Shown here in pieces: positions 53,433-62,373 of a stretch of DNA of 64,000 nt. The notes under the pieces were generated by a model that saw nothing but the letters and a program-made list of their open reading frames with translations, was not told the DNA's origin and did no database searches. This stretch comes from Acidimicrobiaceae bacterium. GTDB taxonomy: Bacteria; Actinomycetota; Acidimicrobiia; Acidimicrobiales; Aldehydirespiratoraceae. A program made the translations under genes and the position numbers. Position 1 is the stretch's first letter. Each line of letters begins with the position of its first letter. The DNA is taken from assembly GCA_009835735.1 (NCBI GenBank), contig VXWX01000015.1, positions 20,521 to 84,520 of the forward strand, in the 5' to 3' direction.

Positions 53433-54734
53433 ATGGATGTCACAACCCTATGGGATGCTGTCCTCATGTTGATCGAAGCCGCTCGACGGGCCCAGGCCGC
53501 CGCCAAGGAGATGCTGGCGCTGGTGAACGCCGGTGAGGCTTCGTGCTCGGAGATGCTCGAGATGCTGGCAGTGTCGAAGTCGACGATGACGATCATGACG
53601 GCGGCTCAAGTCACGGCCGCGGCATCGGTAGCGGGCCGCGAGCGTCACGGCGACGGCGGAGCCGAAGTCCTGGCCAGTTCGGCTGGGCTGTCGCGGCGGG
53701 AGGCCCGCAGCCAAGTCAAGACGGCTGAGGTGCTGCAGGAGGCGCCAGCGGTGCTGGAGGCGGTTGAATCAGGACAGGTATCTCCCGCCAACGCCAGACG
53801 GCTGGCCGAAGCCTCCGAGAAGACCAGCGCCGGAGCCGTCGAGGGCGACAAGGATCTCTTGGCCAAGGCCGCTTCGATGCGTCCCGAGCAGTTTGCCAGG
53901 GAAGCTCGCCGCTGGGTAGTTGATCGCGAGGGAGACAGCGGCGAGTCAGAGCATCGCCGCTTGCGGGCCCGGCGCCGCGTTCGAGTCTGGGATGGCGACG
54001 ACGGGATGGTTCATCTTCACGGCGAGTTCGATCCGGCGACGGGCAAGCGCATCGTCAACCGGCTGCGGGCCGAGGCCGGCCGTATGTACAACGCCGACAA
54101 GAAAATGGCCGCGGTCAACGGGACCGATCGCCGCACGTTCCCTCAGTGCATGGCCGACACCCTCGACGGTTTCACGACCGGCAGCGCAGGAGACGGAGCG
54201 GGCAGCACCAAGCCCTTCGCGGACATCTGCCTGGTCGCCCATGTCGACGGCGACACCGGCAAGCTCATCGCCGAACTGCCAGACGGCAACCGGCTACCTC
54301 CGGCCGTGCTGGAAGAGCTCGCGTGCAACGCCAAGCTCACCGGCGTCGTCTACGACCGCAAGGGGAAGCCGATCTGGCGCGCTGAGTCCTGCCGTACAGC
54401 CACCGAGGCCCAACGACAGGTCCTCCTAGCCCGCTACGGCGGCTGCTTCCACTGCGCGGCCCACCCCGCGCTGTGCCAGATCCACCACATCAGACCGGTA
54501 TCGCAAGGCGGGTCCACCAAGATCGAGAACATGGTCCCTGTCTGCTGGGACTGTCACCAGAAGATCCACCACCACCGTTGGCAGATTCGCACCACCAACG
54601 GAGTGCATACGCTGCACCCACCCGGGCAACTTCAATATGGACCGGCGCACACCCCCGAAGAACCCGTTCTGCACCTGCCGGGTATCAGCGTCGACAACCC
54701 CGTCCAACAGCTGGTTGGCGCAGCCTCAACGTAG
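53433..54734 (+). CDS. DUF222/HNH endonuclease (13E12-repeat family)
   Basis: 433 residues. The N-terminal two thirds form the helical DUF222 domain (LSRREARSQVKTAEVLQ, SGQVSPANARRLAEAS); the C-terminus carries an HNH nuclease with zinc cysteines (GGCFHCAAH), IHHIRPVSQGG and VCWDCHQKIHHH. These proteins are multi-copy and mobile-looking in actinobacteria; their role is not settled. ATG 53433 is used; ATG 53466 is an alternative. Its 3' end overlaps the convergent DUF429 gene by 9 bp. Confidence 0.9.
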   Translation: MDVTTLWDAVLMLIEAARRAQAAAKEMLALVNAGEASCSEMLEMLAVSKSTMTIMTAAQVTAAASVAGRERHGDGGAEVLASSAGLSRREARSQVKTAEVLQEAPAVLEAVESGQVSPANARRLAEASEKTSAGAVEGDKDLLAKAASMRPEQFAREARRWVVDREGDSGESEHRRLRARRRVRVWDGDDGMVHLHGEFDPATGKRIVNRLRAEAGRMYNADKKMAAVNGTDRRTFPQCMADTLDGFTTGSAGDGAGSTKPFADICLVAHVDGDTGKLIAELPDGNRLPPAVLEELACNAKLTGVVYDRKGKPIWRAESCRTATEAQRQVLLARYGGCFHCAAHPALCQIHHIRPVSQGGSTKIENMVPVCWDCHQKIHHHRWQIRTTNGVHTLHPPGQLQYGPAHTPEEPVLHLPGISVDNPVQQLVGAAST

Positions 54735-55565
54735 AACATGGCTGAGATCGGGATCAGGGCGCTGAAGCCTTACCCAGATCCATCCCTCTCGCCTAGCCTG
54801 CTCCGACGCCTCGTTGGAGGGACGCAGGACGTCGCCAGCCGCGAAGTCGAATCCCGCGACGACGCAGAGCACAGCGTCCAGGAGGTTGTCATTCTCGCCC
54901 AACTCCTTCTCGTGTGGACCTAGGTCAACAATGCGGGCGAGCTTGCTTACCAGATCTCTTCGATTCACTGGCGCTTCAACGCCGGTCTTGTAGCCCATCG
55001 TCGGTAGGCCACGTCCCGCCAGGGTTGCCGCCGGATACACCTCGATGGCTTCGACGCCGGAGACGCGGCCAGGAGTCCATGACAAGGGCACCCGAAGCCC
55101 GGTGCGTTCTCGCACCTGATCGAGGAACCACAGTGCATGATGGGCCGTTCTCGCAATCTTGTCCGCCCCGACCTCCATTGGGTTCTGCTTCAGCGCTAGC
55201 TTTTTCTTGACCACGTCATCGGTTAGCCGGTGGAACATCTCGTCAGCGTGGATTCGAAGAACTGCTCCCGCATGATGATTCGAGAGCTCCTTCCAAAGGC
55301 CTTGCGGCCAGCCCAGAGGCGCGTCGAGTGCGATCAAGGTTGAGGCGCCCTCGGCGTTGCCAATCAGGGTGACCGCATAGTTCACGATGTCGTCCCATTG
55401 CATTGCCTTTCCTAACAAAGCGCTCTCGACGCGAGGTCCGTCATGGTCGATAACGCCGAGCGCGATCCCCACCTTCTTGGGATCTTTCGAGAAGTCGATA
55501 CCGATGACTGTGAGAGCGTCGTTGGTCTGTTCGGTGGTCATGGCGCGAGTCGGCCGGGCACTCAT
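54726..55565 (-). CDS. DUF429-family predicted nuclease
   Basis: 279 residues with the RNase H-like fold expected of DUF429: IGIDFSKD near the start (metal Asp), LIALDAPLGWP, VEAIEVYPAATLA and the late acidic segment NLLDAVLCVVAG. Start ATG 55565 overlaps the nitroreductase stop (ATGA); ATG 55541 is an alternative. Function of the family is unproven. Confidence 0.8.
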   Translation of the reverse strand: MSARPTRAMTTEQTNDALTVIGIDFSKDPKKVGIALGVIDHDGPRVESALLGKAMQWDDIVNYAVTLIGNAEGASTLIALDAPLGWPQGLWKELSNHHAGAVLRIHADEMFHRLTDDVVKKKLALKQNPMEVGADKIARTAHHALWFLDQVRERTGLRVPLSWTPGRVSGVEAIEVYPAATLAGRGLPTMGYKTGVEAPVNRRDLVSKLARIVDLGPHEKELGENDNLLDAVLCVVAGFDFAAGDVLRPSNEASEQARREGWIWVRLQRPDPDLSHVLR

Positions 55566-56170
55566 GGCGTGCGCCAGTGGGAGCGGTGGAGAATCTCGCT
55601 GAGGTCTGGGCGGGGCCGGGCGGCTGAGCGGCTGGGCCGGTCGTCTTCGGCGGGATGGCCGAGGGCGACGGTGCCCACGCCCCGCCGGTCGGGGGGCACC
55701 CCGAAGCAACGTCGCACGGCTTGTTCGTGCTCGAACATCCCGAAAAAGGACGCGCCCAGCCCCTGGTCCCGCGCCGCCAGCAGCATGGTCATGACCGCGG
55801 CCCCGCCGTCGACGAACCAGTAGGGCACCGGCCAGGACTTCGCGCTGGCGCCGAGACCGGTGTGGCTCTTGTCCGGTTCCCGGTAGCGGCGCAGGTACGC
55901 GCCCAGGTTGACCCACACCACCACCAGCACCGGCGCGGCCAGCAGACCCGGCCAGGCGAAGCCCTCCCGCCTCCCCGCCGGCAGCGTGGCATCCCAGTAG
56001 GCCGCAGTGGCGTCGCCCTCCAGCACCAGGAACTCCACCCCGGCGGTGTTGCCTGCGGTGGGTGACCGACGGGCCAGATCGCAGATCTCGTCAATCACGG
56101 CGGACGCCACCGGCTCGCGGGTGTAGGAGCGCACCATCCGACGCCGCCGGACTGCCTGCTCGAACTCCAT
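55562..56170 (-). CDS. Nitroreductase-family flavoprotein
   Basis: 202 residues of the FMN nitroreductase fold: RRRRMVRSYTREPV at the start (FMN phosphate arginines), RRSPTAGNTAGVEF, and GLGASFFGMFEHEQAVRRCFGVP near the end. Probably reduces nitro, quinone or enone compounds, or acts in coenzyme modification. Cotranscribed with the DUF429 gene; ATG 56170. Confidence 0.88.
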   Translation of the reverse strand: MEFEQAVRRRRMVRSYTREPVASAVIDEICDLARRSPTAGNTAGVEFLVLEGDATAAYWDATLPAGRREGFAWPGLLAAPVLVVVWVNLGAYLRRYREPDKSHTGLGASAKSWPVPYWFVDGGAAVMTMLLAARDQGLGASFFGMFEHEQAVRRCFGVPPDRRGVGTVALGHPAEDDRPSRSAARPRPDLSEILHRSHWRTP

Positions 56171-56209
56171 GCCGGCTCCGCCCCCTCGGCTCGGGGCGCG
56201 ACCGCCTCG

Positions 56210-56878
56210 CTACAGCAGCTTCTCGAGTTCCTCGGCCATCACCCAGCCGTGCACGATCAGCGTGTCACCGTCATCGCGGACCAAGCCGTCAAGCAGTTCG
56301 GCGGACTCGGCTGGGATCTGCTGGGGTTTGAGGCTGGCGTGGTCGAGCACCACCGGGGGGCCACTCTTGCCGCGGGTGGTGAAGATGCGGTCCTCGTAGC
56401 TGAGGCTTCCGATGCCGAAGCGCTTGGCGAGTCGGCGGCCCCAGGCCCGCTCCTCACCGGTTGCCTTGTGGCCTGACCGGGGCACGACGTCGTGGAGGCT
56501 CTTGAAGGCCTCGAAGGCGCCCGGATCGTTGATCTGCATACCGACCAGAACGTCCTCGTCGGGGAACGACAGGGCGGCCCGGCGGAGTTGGTCGGTGACG
56601 ATGCCTCTCAACACGGTGTCGCGGCGGGTGGTGCGGCAGGTGTGGCCGGCGCCGATGAGAACACAGGGCGTCCCGCCGATGCGCTCCAGAGTGCAGAACG
56701 AGAAGCCGCGCAGCTTGCCGTTGTCGCGGGCCTCGGTCACCAACACCCAGGCCTCGGCCTGCTTGGACAGGGAGCCCACCTCGTATGCGTTGGAGGAGAC
56801 GGCGCAGAGATCGGCCATCTCGGCCAGATCGGAATCCCCCAGTGCGGTGCAATCCCTGGTCTCTATCGCGATCGCCAT
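56210..56878 (-). CDS. Conserved-looking protein of unknown function
   Basis: 222 residues from ATG 56878 (AGGGG about 11 bases upstream; a GTG at 56890 is possible). Predicted alpha/beta with alternating strands and helices (WVLVTEARDNGKLRGFSFCTLERIG, GIVTDQLRRAAL), vaguely like an acetyltransferase fold, but no diagnostic motif is present. No signal peptide or membrane segment. It lies 39 bp upstream of the nitroreductase on the same strand and may be the first gene of that operon. Confidence 0.7.
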   Translation of the reverse strand: MAIAIETRDCTALGDSDLAEMADLCAVSSNAYEVGSLSKQAEAWVLVTEARDNGKLRGFSFCTLERIGGTPCVLIGAGHTCRTTRRDTVLRGIVTDQLRRAALSFPDEDVLVGMQINDPGAFEAFKSLHDVVPRSGHKATGEERAWGRRLAKRFGIGSLSYEDRIFTTRGKSGPPVVLDHASLKPQQIPAESAELLDGLVRDDGDTLIVHGWVMAEELEKLL

Positions 56879-57010
56879 GACGGCTGCCACCCCTATCGCT
56901 TGCCGTACCGTCCGCCTTTAAGTCTCAGGGGCGCGGGCCGGTTTCGCAACCTTCCGGGCGCCGTTTCGCGCCCGGCGGCGGGCTTGCGAGGCGCAAGCCT
57001 CGACCGTGGA

Positions 57011-60000
57011 TCAGACGGCGGCGATGGCCTCTGCGCCGAGCAGCTCCCTCAACTCGGCCGGCAAGCCGTTGGCCGTGTCCACTGCGAAGTCCTCGGCCAG
57101 TCGCGCCACCCGCCGCCCGCCCAGTAGGAGTTCCACCGGCGAGCCGCCGGGATGAGCGCACAGCACGGACTTGAGCTCGCGCAGTTGCCGGTCGTTCTGG
57201 TGCTCCGGCGGGAGGTTGACCCGCAACGGCGGCTCGTGTCCGTTGCTCTCGACCGGGTCGATCTCGTTGGCGAAGAACCTGAGGGTGTCCTCCCTGGCGT
57301 CGAGGCGGCCCCGCACCACGACGACGGCGTCGTCGGCCAGCTTGGGACCGTGCTCGACCATGGCCCTGGGGAACACCAGCACCTCGATCTTGTTCTCGAG
57401 GTCCTCGAGCGCGAAGGATGCCATCAGTTCGCCCTTGCGGGTCCAACGCCGCTGCAGGCCGGTGATCACCCCTCCGACCGATAGGAAGCCGGCGTCGTCG
57501 CCGAGGGTGGCTCCCGACGCCAGGTCGCCGATGGTGCAGTCTGCGACTCGGCGGATCCGGGCCTCCATCCCTTGGAGCGGATGGTCCGAGATGTAGAGGC
57601 CGAGCATCTCCTTCTCGTGGGCCAGCTTCTGCATGCGGTCGAACTCGATGTCCGTGATCTCGGGCCTGTCGTCGAAGGAGGGGCCGTCGCTCTGCTCGCC
57701 GAACAGCGACATGACGCCGGCCTCGTGCTCGCGGCGCTTGCGAACCGTCATGTCGATGATTGCCTCGTGCGCCTGCAACAGCCCCTTGCGGGGATGGTCG
57801 AGCGAGTCGAAGGCCCCGGCCTTGATCAGCGACTCGATCGTCCGCTTGTTCAGCGCCTCCATGTCCACCCGCTCCACGAAATCGACGAATGAGGCGTACG
57901 GGCCGTTCGAGTCGCGCTCAGCGATGACGCGTTCGACGATCCCCTCCCCCACGTTGCGCACCGCGGAGAGGCCGTACACGATGCGGCCGGGGCCGGCTGC
58001 CGCCTCGTGGTCGTCGTGGGGCACCGGCGTGAAGTCGGATGCAGACCGGTTGATGTCGGGGACCTGCACCTCGATGCCGCGCAGTCGAGACTCGTTGAGG
58101 TAGACGGAGGCGTTCTCCAGCTTGCTCTTGACGCTGGTGAGCAGCGCGGCGAGGTATTCCACCGGGTAGTTCGCCTTGAGGTACGCGGTCTGGTAGGCGA
58201 CGAGGCCGTAGCCGTAGCTGTGGCTCTTGTTGAAGGCGTAGTCGGCGAACTGCTCGATGATCTTGAACAGCTGGGTGCCGAGGCCCTCCTCGTAGCCGGT
58301 GGCGACCACGCCCGCCACGAACTTCTCCTCCTCGGCCGCCATGGCCGACCGGATCTTCTTGCCCATGGCCTTGCGGAGAGAGTCGGCCTCGGCCAGCGAA
58401 TAGCCCGCGAAGCGCTGGGCCACTCTCATGACGCTCTCTTGGTAGATCATCAGCCCGTAGGTGTCGGCCAGGATGTCAGCCGCGTCGTCGTGGAAGTACT
58501 CGACGCGCCGCCGGCCGTTCTTGCGGTCGGCGTAGTCGTGGTGCATGTTGGCCGCCATCGGCCCCGGCCGGTACAGGGCAACCAGCGCGCAGATGTCGTC
58601 GAGGGAGGTGGGGGCAAGCGAGCGCACCAGCGAGCGCACTTGGGGATTCTCAAGCTGGAAGACCCCGATGGTGTCCCCCTCCTGGAGCATCTTGTAGGTG
58701 GCGTGGTCGTCCAGCGGGATGGTGTCGATGTCGACGCCGACGCCCCGGATGCGCTCTATCAGGGCGACGCTGTCGCTGATCACGTCGAGGTTGCGCAGGC
58801 CCAGGAAGTCCATCTTCAGGAGGCCGAGGTCCTCTACGCCGTGCATCTCGTACTGGGTGACGATGGGCGCCTCTTCGGGGTCGCGCCCCGGCTCCGGCTT
58901 GCGCTGGATGGGCATGTACTCGGTCAAGGGCTCGGGTGTGATGACCACGGCCGCGGCGTGGATGCCGTCCTGGCGCCGCAGGCCTTCCAGACCCCGGGCC
59001 ACGTCCACGACTTTGGCCACGTCGCTGTCGGTGTCGCACATCTGGCGCAGCTCGGCCGCGGCCACGAATCCGTCGTGGTACGTCTCCGAGTCCTCGAAGC
59101 AGTACTGGAGCGGGGTGTCGCGGCCCAGGATTAGCGGCGGCATGGCTTTGGCGATGCGGTCGCCGAGCGAGTGGGGATAGCCGAGGACGCGGGCGGCGTC
59201 GCGCACCGCGGCGCGGGCCTTGATCCGCCCGAATGTGATGATCTGGGCGACGTGGTCGCGCCCGTAGCGCTCGGCCGCGTAGTTGATCAGCTCGTCGCGG
59301 TGCCGCGAGTCGAAATCCATGTCGATGTCGGGCATCGACACCCGCGACGGGTTGAGGAACCGCTCGAACAGCAGGTCGTAGCGGATGGGGTCCAAGTCGG
59401 TTATGCGCAAGCTGTAGGCCACCGCGCACCCCGCGGCCGAGCCCCGCCCCGGACCGACCCGGATGCCACGGCGCCGGGCGTAGGCGATGAGGTCCCAGGT
59501 GATCAGGAAGTACGAGGCGAACCCCATGTTGTTGATGACCTCGAGCTCGTATGCCAGCCGCCCCGCCACTTCGGAGGGCAGGGGGTCGCCCCAGCGCTCG
59601 CTGGCCCCCGCGTAGGTGAGGTGCTCGAGGTATGAGCGGTCGTCGGCGAAGCCGTCGGGCACCTCGAAGTGCGGCAGCCGGGGCGTGCCGAAGGTGATGT
59701 TGACTTCGGCTTTCTCGGCGATGGCGAGGGTGTTGTCGCACGCCTCGGTCAACTCCGAGAAGAGACTGCGCATCTCCGCGGCCGACTTGAGGTAGTGGTC
59801 GTCGCCGTGGAACTTGAGACGGTCGGTGTCCTCCAGCAGTGAACCGGTCTGCACGCACAACAGCGCGTCATGGGCCGCAGCGTCGTGGCGGTGGGTGTAA
59901 TGGCTGTCGTTGGTGGCCAGCAGGGGCGCATTGAGCGTGCGTGCGATCTGGAGCAGCTGCGGGTTGATCTGGTGCTGCGCCGGGATCCCGTGGTCCTGCA

Positions 60001-60565
60001 GTTCGACGTAGTAGTTGTCGCGGCCGAAGATGTCCTGGAAGCGGGCCGCCTTCTCGAGTGCCTCGGCCGGGTTGCCCCGAAGCAGGGCCTGTGGCACCTG
60101 GCCTCCGAGGCAGCCGGTGGTGGCGATGAGGCCCGCGCTGTGGTCGTTGAGCGTCTCCCAGTCGCAGCGGGGCTTGTAGTAGTAGCCCTCCATGAACGCC
60201 CGGCTGGCCACCTGGATGAGGTTCTTGTAGCCGGTGTCGTCGGTGGCCAGCAGCGTCAGGTGGTAGTACAGCTTGCGGCCGCCCTCGGTGTCCCCGCCGG
60301 AGTCGTCGACCCGGCCCCGCCGTGAGGGCCGCTCGTGGCGGGACTCGTGGGCCATGTAGGCCTCGACGCCGATGACGGGCTTGATGCCCTGCTCCGAGCA
60401 CTTGCGGTAGAAGTCCAGGACCCCGTACATGTTGCCGTGGTCGGTGATTCCCAGGGCCGGCTGGCCGTCGGCGACTGCCGCTGCGATGAGTTCGTCAAGC
60501 CGCGAGGCGCCGTCGAGGATCGAGTACTCGGTGTGGGTGTGGAGGTGGACGAACGAGTCAGCCAC
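57011..60565 (-). CDS. dnaE: DNA polymerase III subunit alpha
   Basis: 1184 residues, the replicative polymerase (DnaE1-type length). The N-terminal PHP domain keeps its metal ligands (HLHTHTEYS, GITDHGNMYG, VIGVEAYM, YYHLTLL, TTGCLGG, TNDSHY), so built-in proofreading is likely. The polymerase catalytic aspartates lie in PDIDMDFDSRHRDEL, with GPGRGSAAG before them; an OB-fold follows near residue 1000. Start GTG 60565 with AAGGAGG. The reading frame is intact. Confidence 0.97.
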   Translation of the reverse strand: MADSFVHLHTHTEYSILDGASRLDELIAAAVADGQPALGITDHGNMYGVLDFYRKCSEQGIKPVIGVEAYMAHESRHERPSRRGRVDDSGGDTEGGRKLYYHLTLLATDDTGYKNLIQVASRAFMEGYYYKPRCDWETLNDHSAGLIATTGCLGGQVPQALLRGNPAEALEKAARFQDIFGRDNYYVELQDHGIPAQHQINPQLLQIARTLNAPLLATNDSHYTHRHDAAAHDALLCVQTGSLLEDTDRLKFHGDDHYLKSAAEMRSLFSELTEACDNTLAIAEKAEVNITFGTPRLPHFEVPDGFADDRSYLEHLTYAGASERWGDPLPSEVAGRLAYELEVINNMGFASYFLITWDLIAYARRRGIRVGPGRGSAAGCAVAYSLRITDLDPIRYDLLFERFLNPSRVSMPDIDMDFDSRHRDELINYAAERYGRDHVAQIITFGRIKARAAVRDAARVLGYPHSLGDRIAKAMPPLILGRDTPLQYCFEDSETYHDGFVAAAELRQMCDTDSDVAKVVDVARGLEGLRRQDGIHAAAVVITPEPLTEYMPIQRKPEPGRDPEEAPIVTQYEMHGVEDLGLLKMDFLGLRNLDVISDSVALIERIRGVGVDIDTIPLDDHATYKMLQEGDTIGVFQLENPQVRSLVRSLAPTSLDDICALVALYRPGPMAANMHHDYADRKNGRRRVEYFHDDAADILADTYGLMIYQESVMRVAQRFAGYSLAEADSLRKAMGKKIRSAMAAEEEKFVAGVVATGYEEGLGTQLFKIIEQFADYAFNKSHSYGYGLVAYQTAYLKANYPVEYLAALLTSVKSKLENASVYLNESRLRGIEVQVPDINRSASDFTPVPHDDHEAAAGPGRIVYGLSAVRNVGEGIVERVIAERDSNGPYASFVDFVERVDMEALNKRTIESLIKAGAFDSLDHPRKGLLQAHEAIIDMTVRKRREHEAGVMSLFGEQSDGPSFDDRPEITDIEFDRMQKLAHEKEMLGLYISDHPLQGMEARIRRVADCTIGDLASGATLGDDAGFLSVGGVITGLQRRWTRKGELMASFALEDLENKIEVLVFPRAMVEHGPKLADDAVVVVRGRLDAREDTLRFFANEIDPVESNGHEPPLRVNLPPEHQNDRQLRELKSVLCAHPGGSPVELLLGGRRVARLAEDFAVDTANGLPAELRELLGAEAIAAV

Positions 60566-60575
60566 CTTGCCTCCT

Positions 60576-60616
60576 TGTGGACCGCTGTGGACCGGTGTTG
60601 AGATTGCTGTGGATGA
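60576..60616. promoter_or_regulatory. Three TGTGGA repeats upstream of dnaE
   Basis: TGTGGA occurs at 60576-60581, 60586-60591 and 60608-60613; the last continues as TGTGGATGA, one base from a consensus DnaA box. Could be DnaA-type control of dnaE or chance. Confidence 0.25.
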
Positions 60617-60680
60617 ATCACACAGCTGTCATTCGCACCATAGTCGGCTGTTCGGGGGCGCGCGCAAGTGCATTGTTTGC

Positions 60681-60698
60681 CCGGCCGGCGGGTCCTGT
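60681..60698. repeat. 18-bp intergenic repeat, copy 2
   Basis: CCGGCCGGCGGGTCCTGT, identical to 32702-32719. Lies between dnaE and bpa, 9 bp beyond the bpa stop. No hairpin as strong as at copy 1 is seen here. Confidence 0.6.
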
Positions 60699-60707
60699 GT
60701 CAAGCGA

Positions 60708-61220
60708 TCAGAGGTAGGTGCCTGGGCGGCTTGCGGGGTCGCTTTCGGGCTGGAGTCTGGGGTATGGGTCGGCTCCCGGCGGCAGCTCGCCGCGCATTGA
60801 TTGGAGCTGCTGGTGGGCGCTCATCTGCTGGGCTAGGAGCATGGCCTTCATTCCCTGGATGAGGCCTTCGAGCCACCCCACCAGCTGGGCCTTGGCGACC
60901 TGGAGCTCCATGGCGGACGGGGTCTCGGCCTCGTCGAATGGCGAGGCGAGCCTCGCCAGTTCCTCGCGCAGGTCTGGCGACAGGGCCGAGCCGACCTCGC
61001 CCACCGACGTCTCGTAGATCTCGCGCAGTCGCTGCCGGCTGGCCTCGTCCAGATCGGTGGAGCGAACCTCGGCCAGCAGTTGCTTGAGCATGGTGCCGAT
61101 GCGCATGACCTTGGCTGGATGATCGATCGTCTCATTGATGTCGTCGCCAGCGTCGCCCGCCCCGGCTTCGATGACCTCCGGCGCCAGCACCTCGGGTTCA
61201 GGGGTGTCCAGATCAGCCAC
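60708..61220 (-). CDS. bpa: Bacterial proteasome activator
   Basis: 170 residues of the Bpa/PafE family (Rv3780-like). The core is recognisable: HPAKVMRIGTMLKQLLAEV, DEASRQRLREIYE, SPDLREELARL, and AQLVGWLEGLIQGMKAMLLAQQM. The protein ends in GTYL, close to the GQYL tail with which mycobacterial Bpa opens the 20S proteasome gate. It forms a ring that feeds unfolded proteins to the proteasome without ATP. Start GTG 61220; the longer open frame is shadow. Confidence 0.9.
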   Translation of the reverse strand: MADLDTPEPEVLAPEVIEAGAGDAGDDINETIDHPAKVMRIGTMLKQLLAEVRSTDLDEASRQRLREIYETSVGEVGSALSPDLREELARLASPFDEAETPSAMELQVAKAQLVGWLEGLIQGMKAMLLAQQMSAHQQLQSMRGELPPGADPYPRLQPESDPASRPGTYL

Positions 61221-61230
61221 GAATCCAACC

Positions 61231-62355
61231 CTAGGAGGTATAGACCAGAAGCGGCACGAGCATCTCGGCGGAGGTGAGCGAGCCGTGGCGACCGATGATC
61301 CTGGGGGCGCCATCGTCGGGATGGCTGAACGCCCAGGCGTCCCGGGCCACCAGCGCCACGTCCCCGAGCCGGGCGCGGGCTGCGTCGGTGACGACCGGTC
61401 CGAGCCAGCCGGCGTCGATCATCTCCTCGGCGGTGCGGATCCAGGCCTGTTCGGCGTGGGCGTCGACGGCGGCCTCGTACAGGTCGCCGCTCCGGCCCGG
61501 CCGGGCGTGCAGCCACCGGAAGCGGGCCTCGCCCGACTCCGCTCTAGCGCAGTCGAGCACGGTGCCGTCGATCTTGACCAGGCCGTCGGAGCAGTCGACG
61601 AGGCCGTGGTCGGAGGTGGCCACCACCGCGGAGCCGCGGGGGAGGATGGTGAGCAGATCGGCCATCAGCCGGTCGCAGGCCCGCAACTCGGCCTCGTAGT
61701 GTTCGCCGAAGGCGTGCTCGTGGGCCACGATGTCCAGGCCCTCGTAGTAGGCGTAGACGAAGGACTCCCCCGCGGCCAGCAACTGCCGCACCTCCACCGC
61801 CAGGCTCGACAGCATCTTGTACCCGAACCGGCGAGCGTCGCGCAGGTAGGCGCGGCTGAAGCCCGACTTACGGTAGACGTCCCTCTGGAGCGCGGGCGGG
61901 CGCTGGCCGCCGAAGGAGGCGACCGGCTGGAACCGCTCGGGCGGGTGGCGGTCCACGCTGTCGCCCTGAGGCGTTCTCCACTTCAGGATGTTGAGGTTGC
62001 CGTCGTCGGTCCGGATGCGGTATCCCACGATCCCGTGCTCTCCCACCCCGACGCCGGTGGCTATGGAAGTGAGGGCGGACGCGGTGGTGCTCGGAGCCAC
62101 CGTGGTGATCGTGGACGCGTGCATCTCGTGGAGCGTCGGAGCGATCCGGGGCCGCGCCGCGAGCTGCTCGGCGCCGAGCCCGTCAAGGACCAGCACCACC
62201 ACGGCCCGGGCCTCGAGGATCTCCGGGGGCAGCGGGCCCGGAGATCCTTGGAGGCCGGTCTCCAGGATCGCGGGCACGATGTCGGCTATGCAGCCGCCTC
62301 CGTAGGCGGGCAGGACCGGCTCTTGGCGCGCGGCAATAGGTTCCGAGCAGTCCAC
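61231..62355 (-). CDS. Alkaline-phosphatase-superfamily phosphodiesterase/nucleotide pyrophosphatase
   Basis: 374 residues from GTG 62355. Metal and nucleophile segments are VLVLDGLG (Asp), TTVAPSTTASAL (Thr nucleophile), VAHEHAFGEHYE and ATSDHGLVD. No signal peptide is evident, so it is probably cytoplasmic. It hydrolyses phosphodiester or pyrophosphate bonds of an unknown substrate. Its start lies only 18 bp from the divergent Rrf2 start. It ends 10 bp before bpa and probably leads that transcript. Confidence 0.85.
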   Translation of the reverse strand: MDCSEPIAARQEPVLPAYGGGCIADIVPAILETGLQGSPGPLPPEILEARAVVVLVLDGLGAEQLAARPRIAPTLHEMHASTITTVAPSTTASALTSIATGVGVGEHGIVGYRIRTDDGNLNILKWRTPQGDSVDRHPPERFQPVASFGGQRPPALQRDVYRKSGFSRAYLRDARRFGYKMLSSLAVEVRQLLAAGESFVYAYYEGLDIVAHEHAFGEHYEAELRACDRLMADLLTILPRGSAVVATSDHGLVDCSDGLVKIDGTVLDCARAESGEARFRWLHARPGRSGDLYEAAVDAHAEQAWIRTAEEMIDAGWLGPVVTDAARARLGDVALVARDAWAFSHPDDGAPRIIGRHGSLTSAEMLVPLLVYTS

Positions 62356-62373
62356 GGCATCTAGGATGCCACC

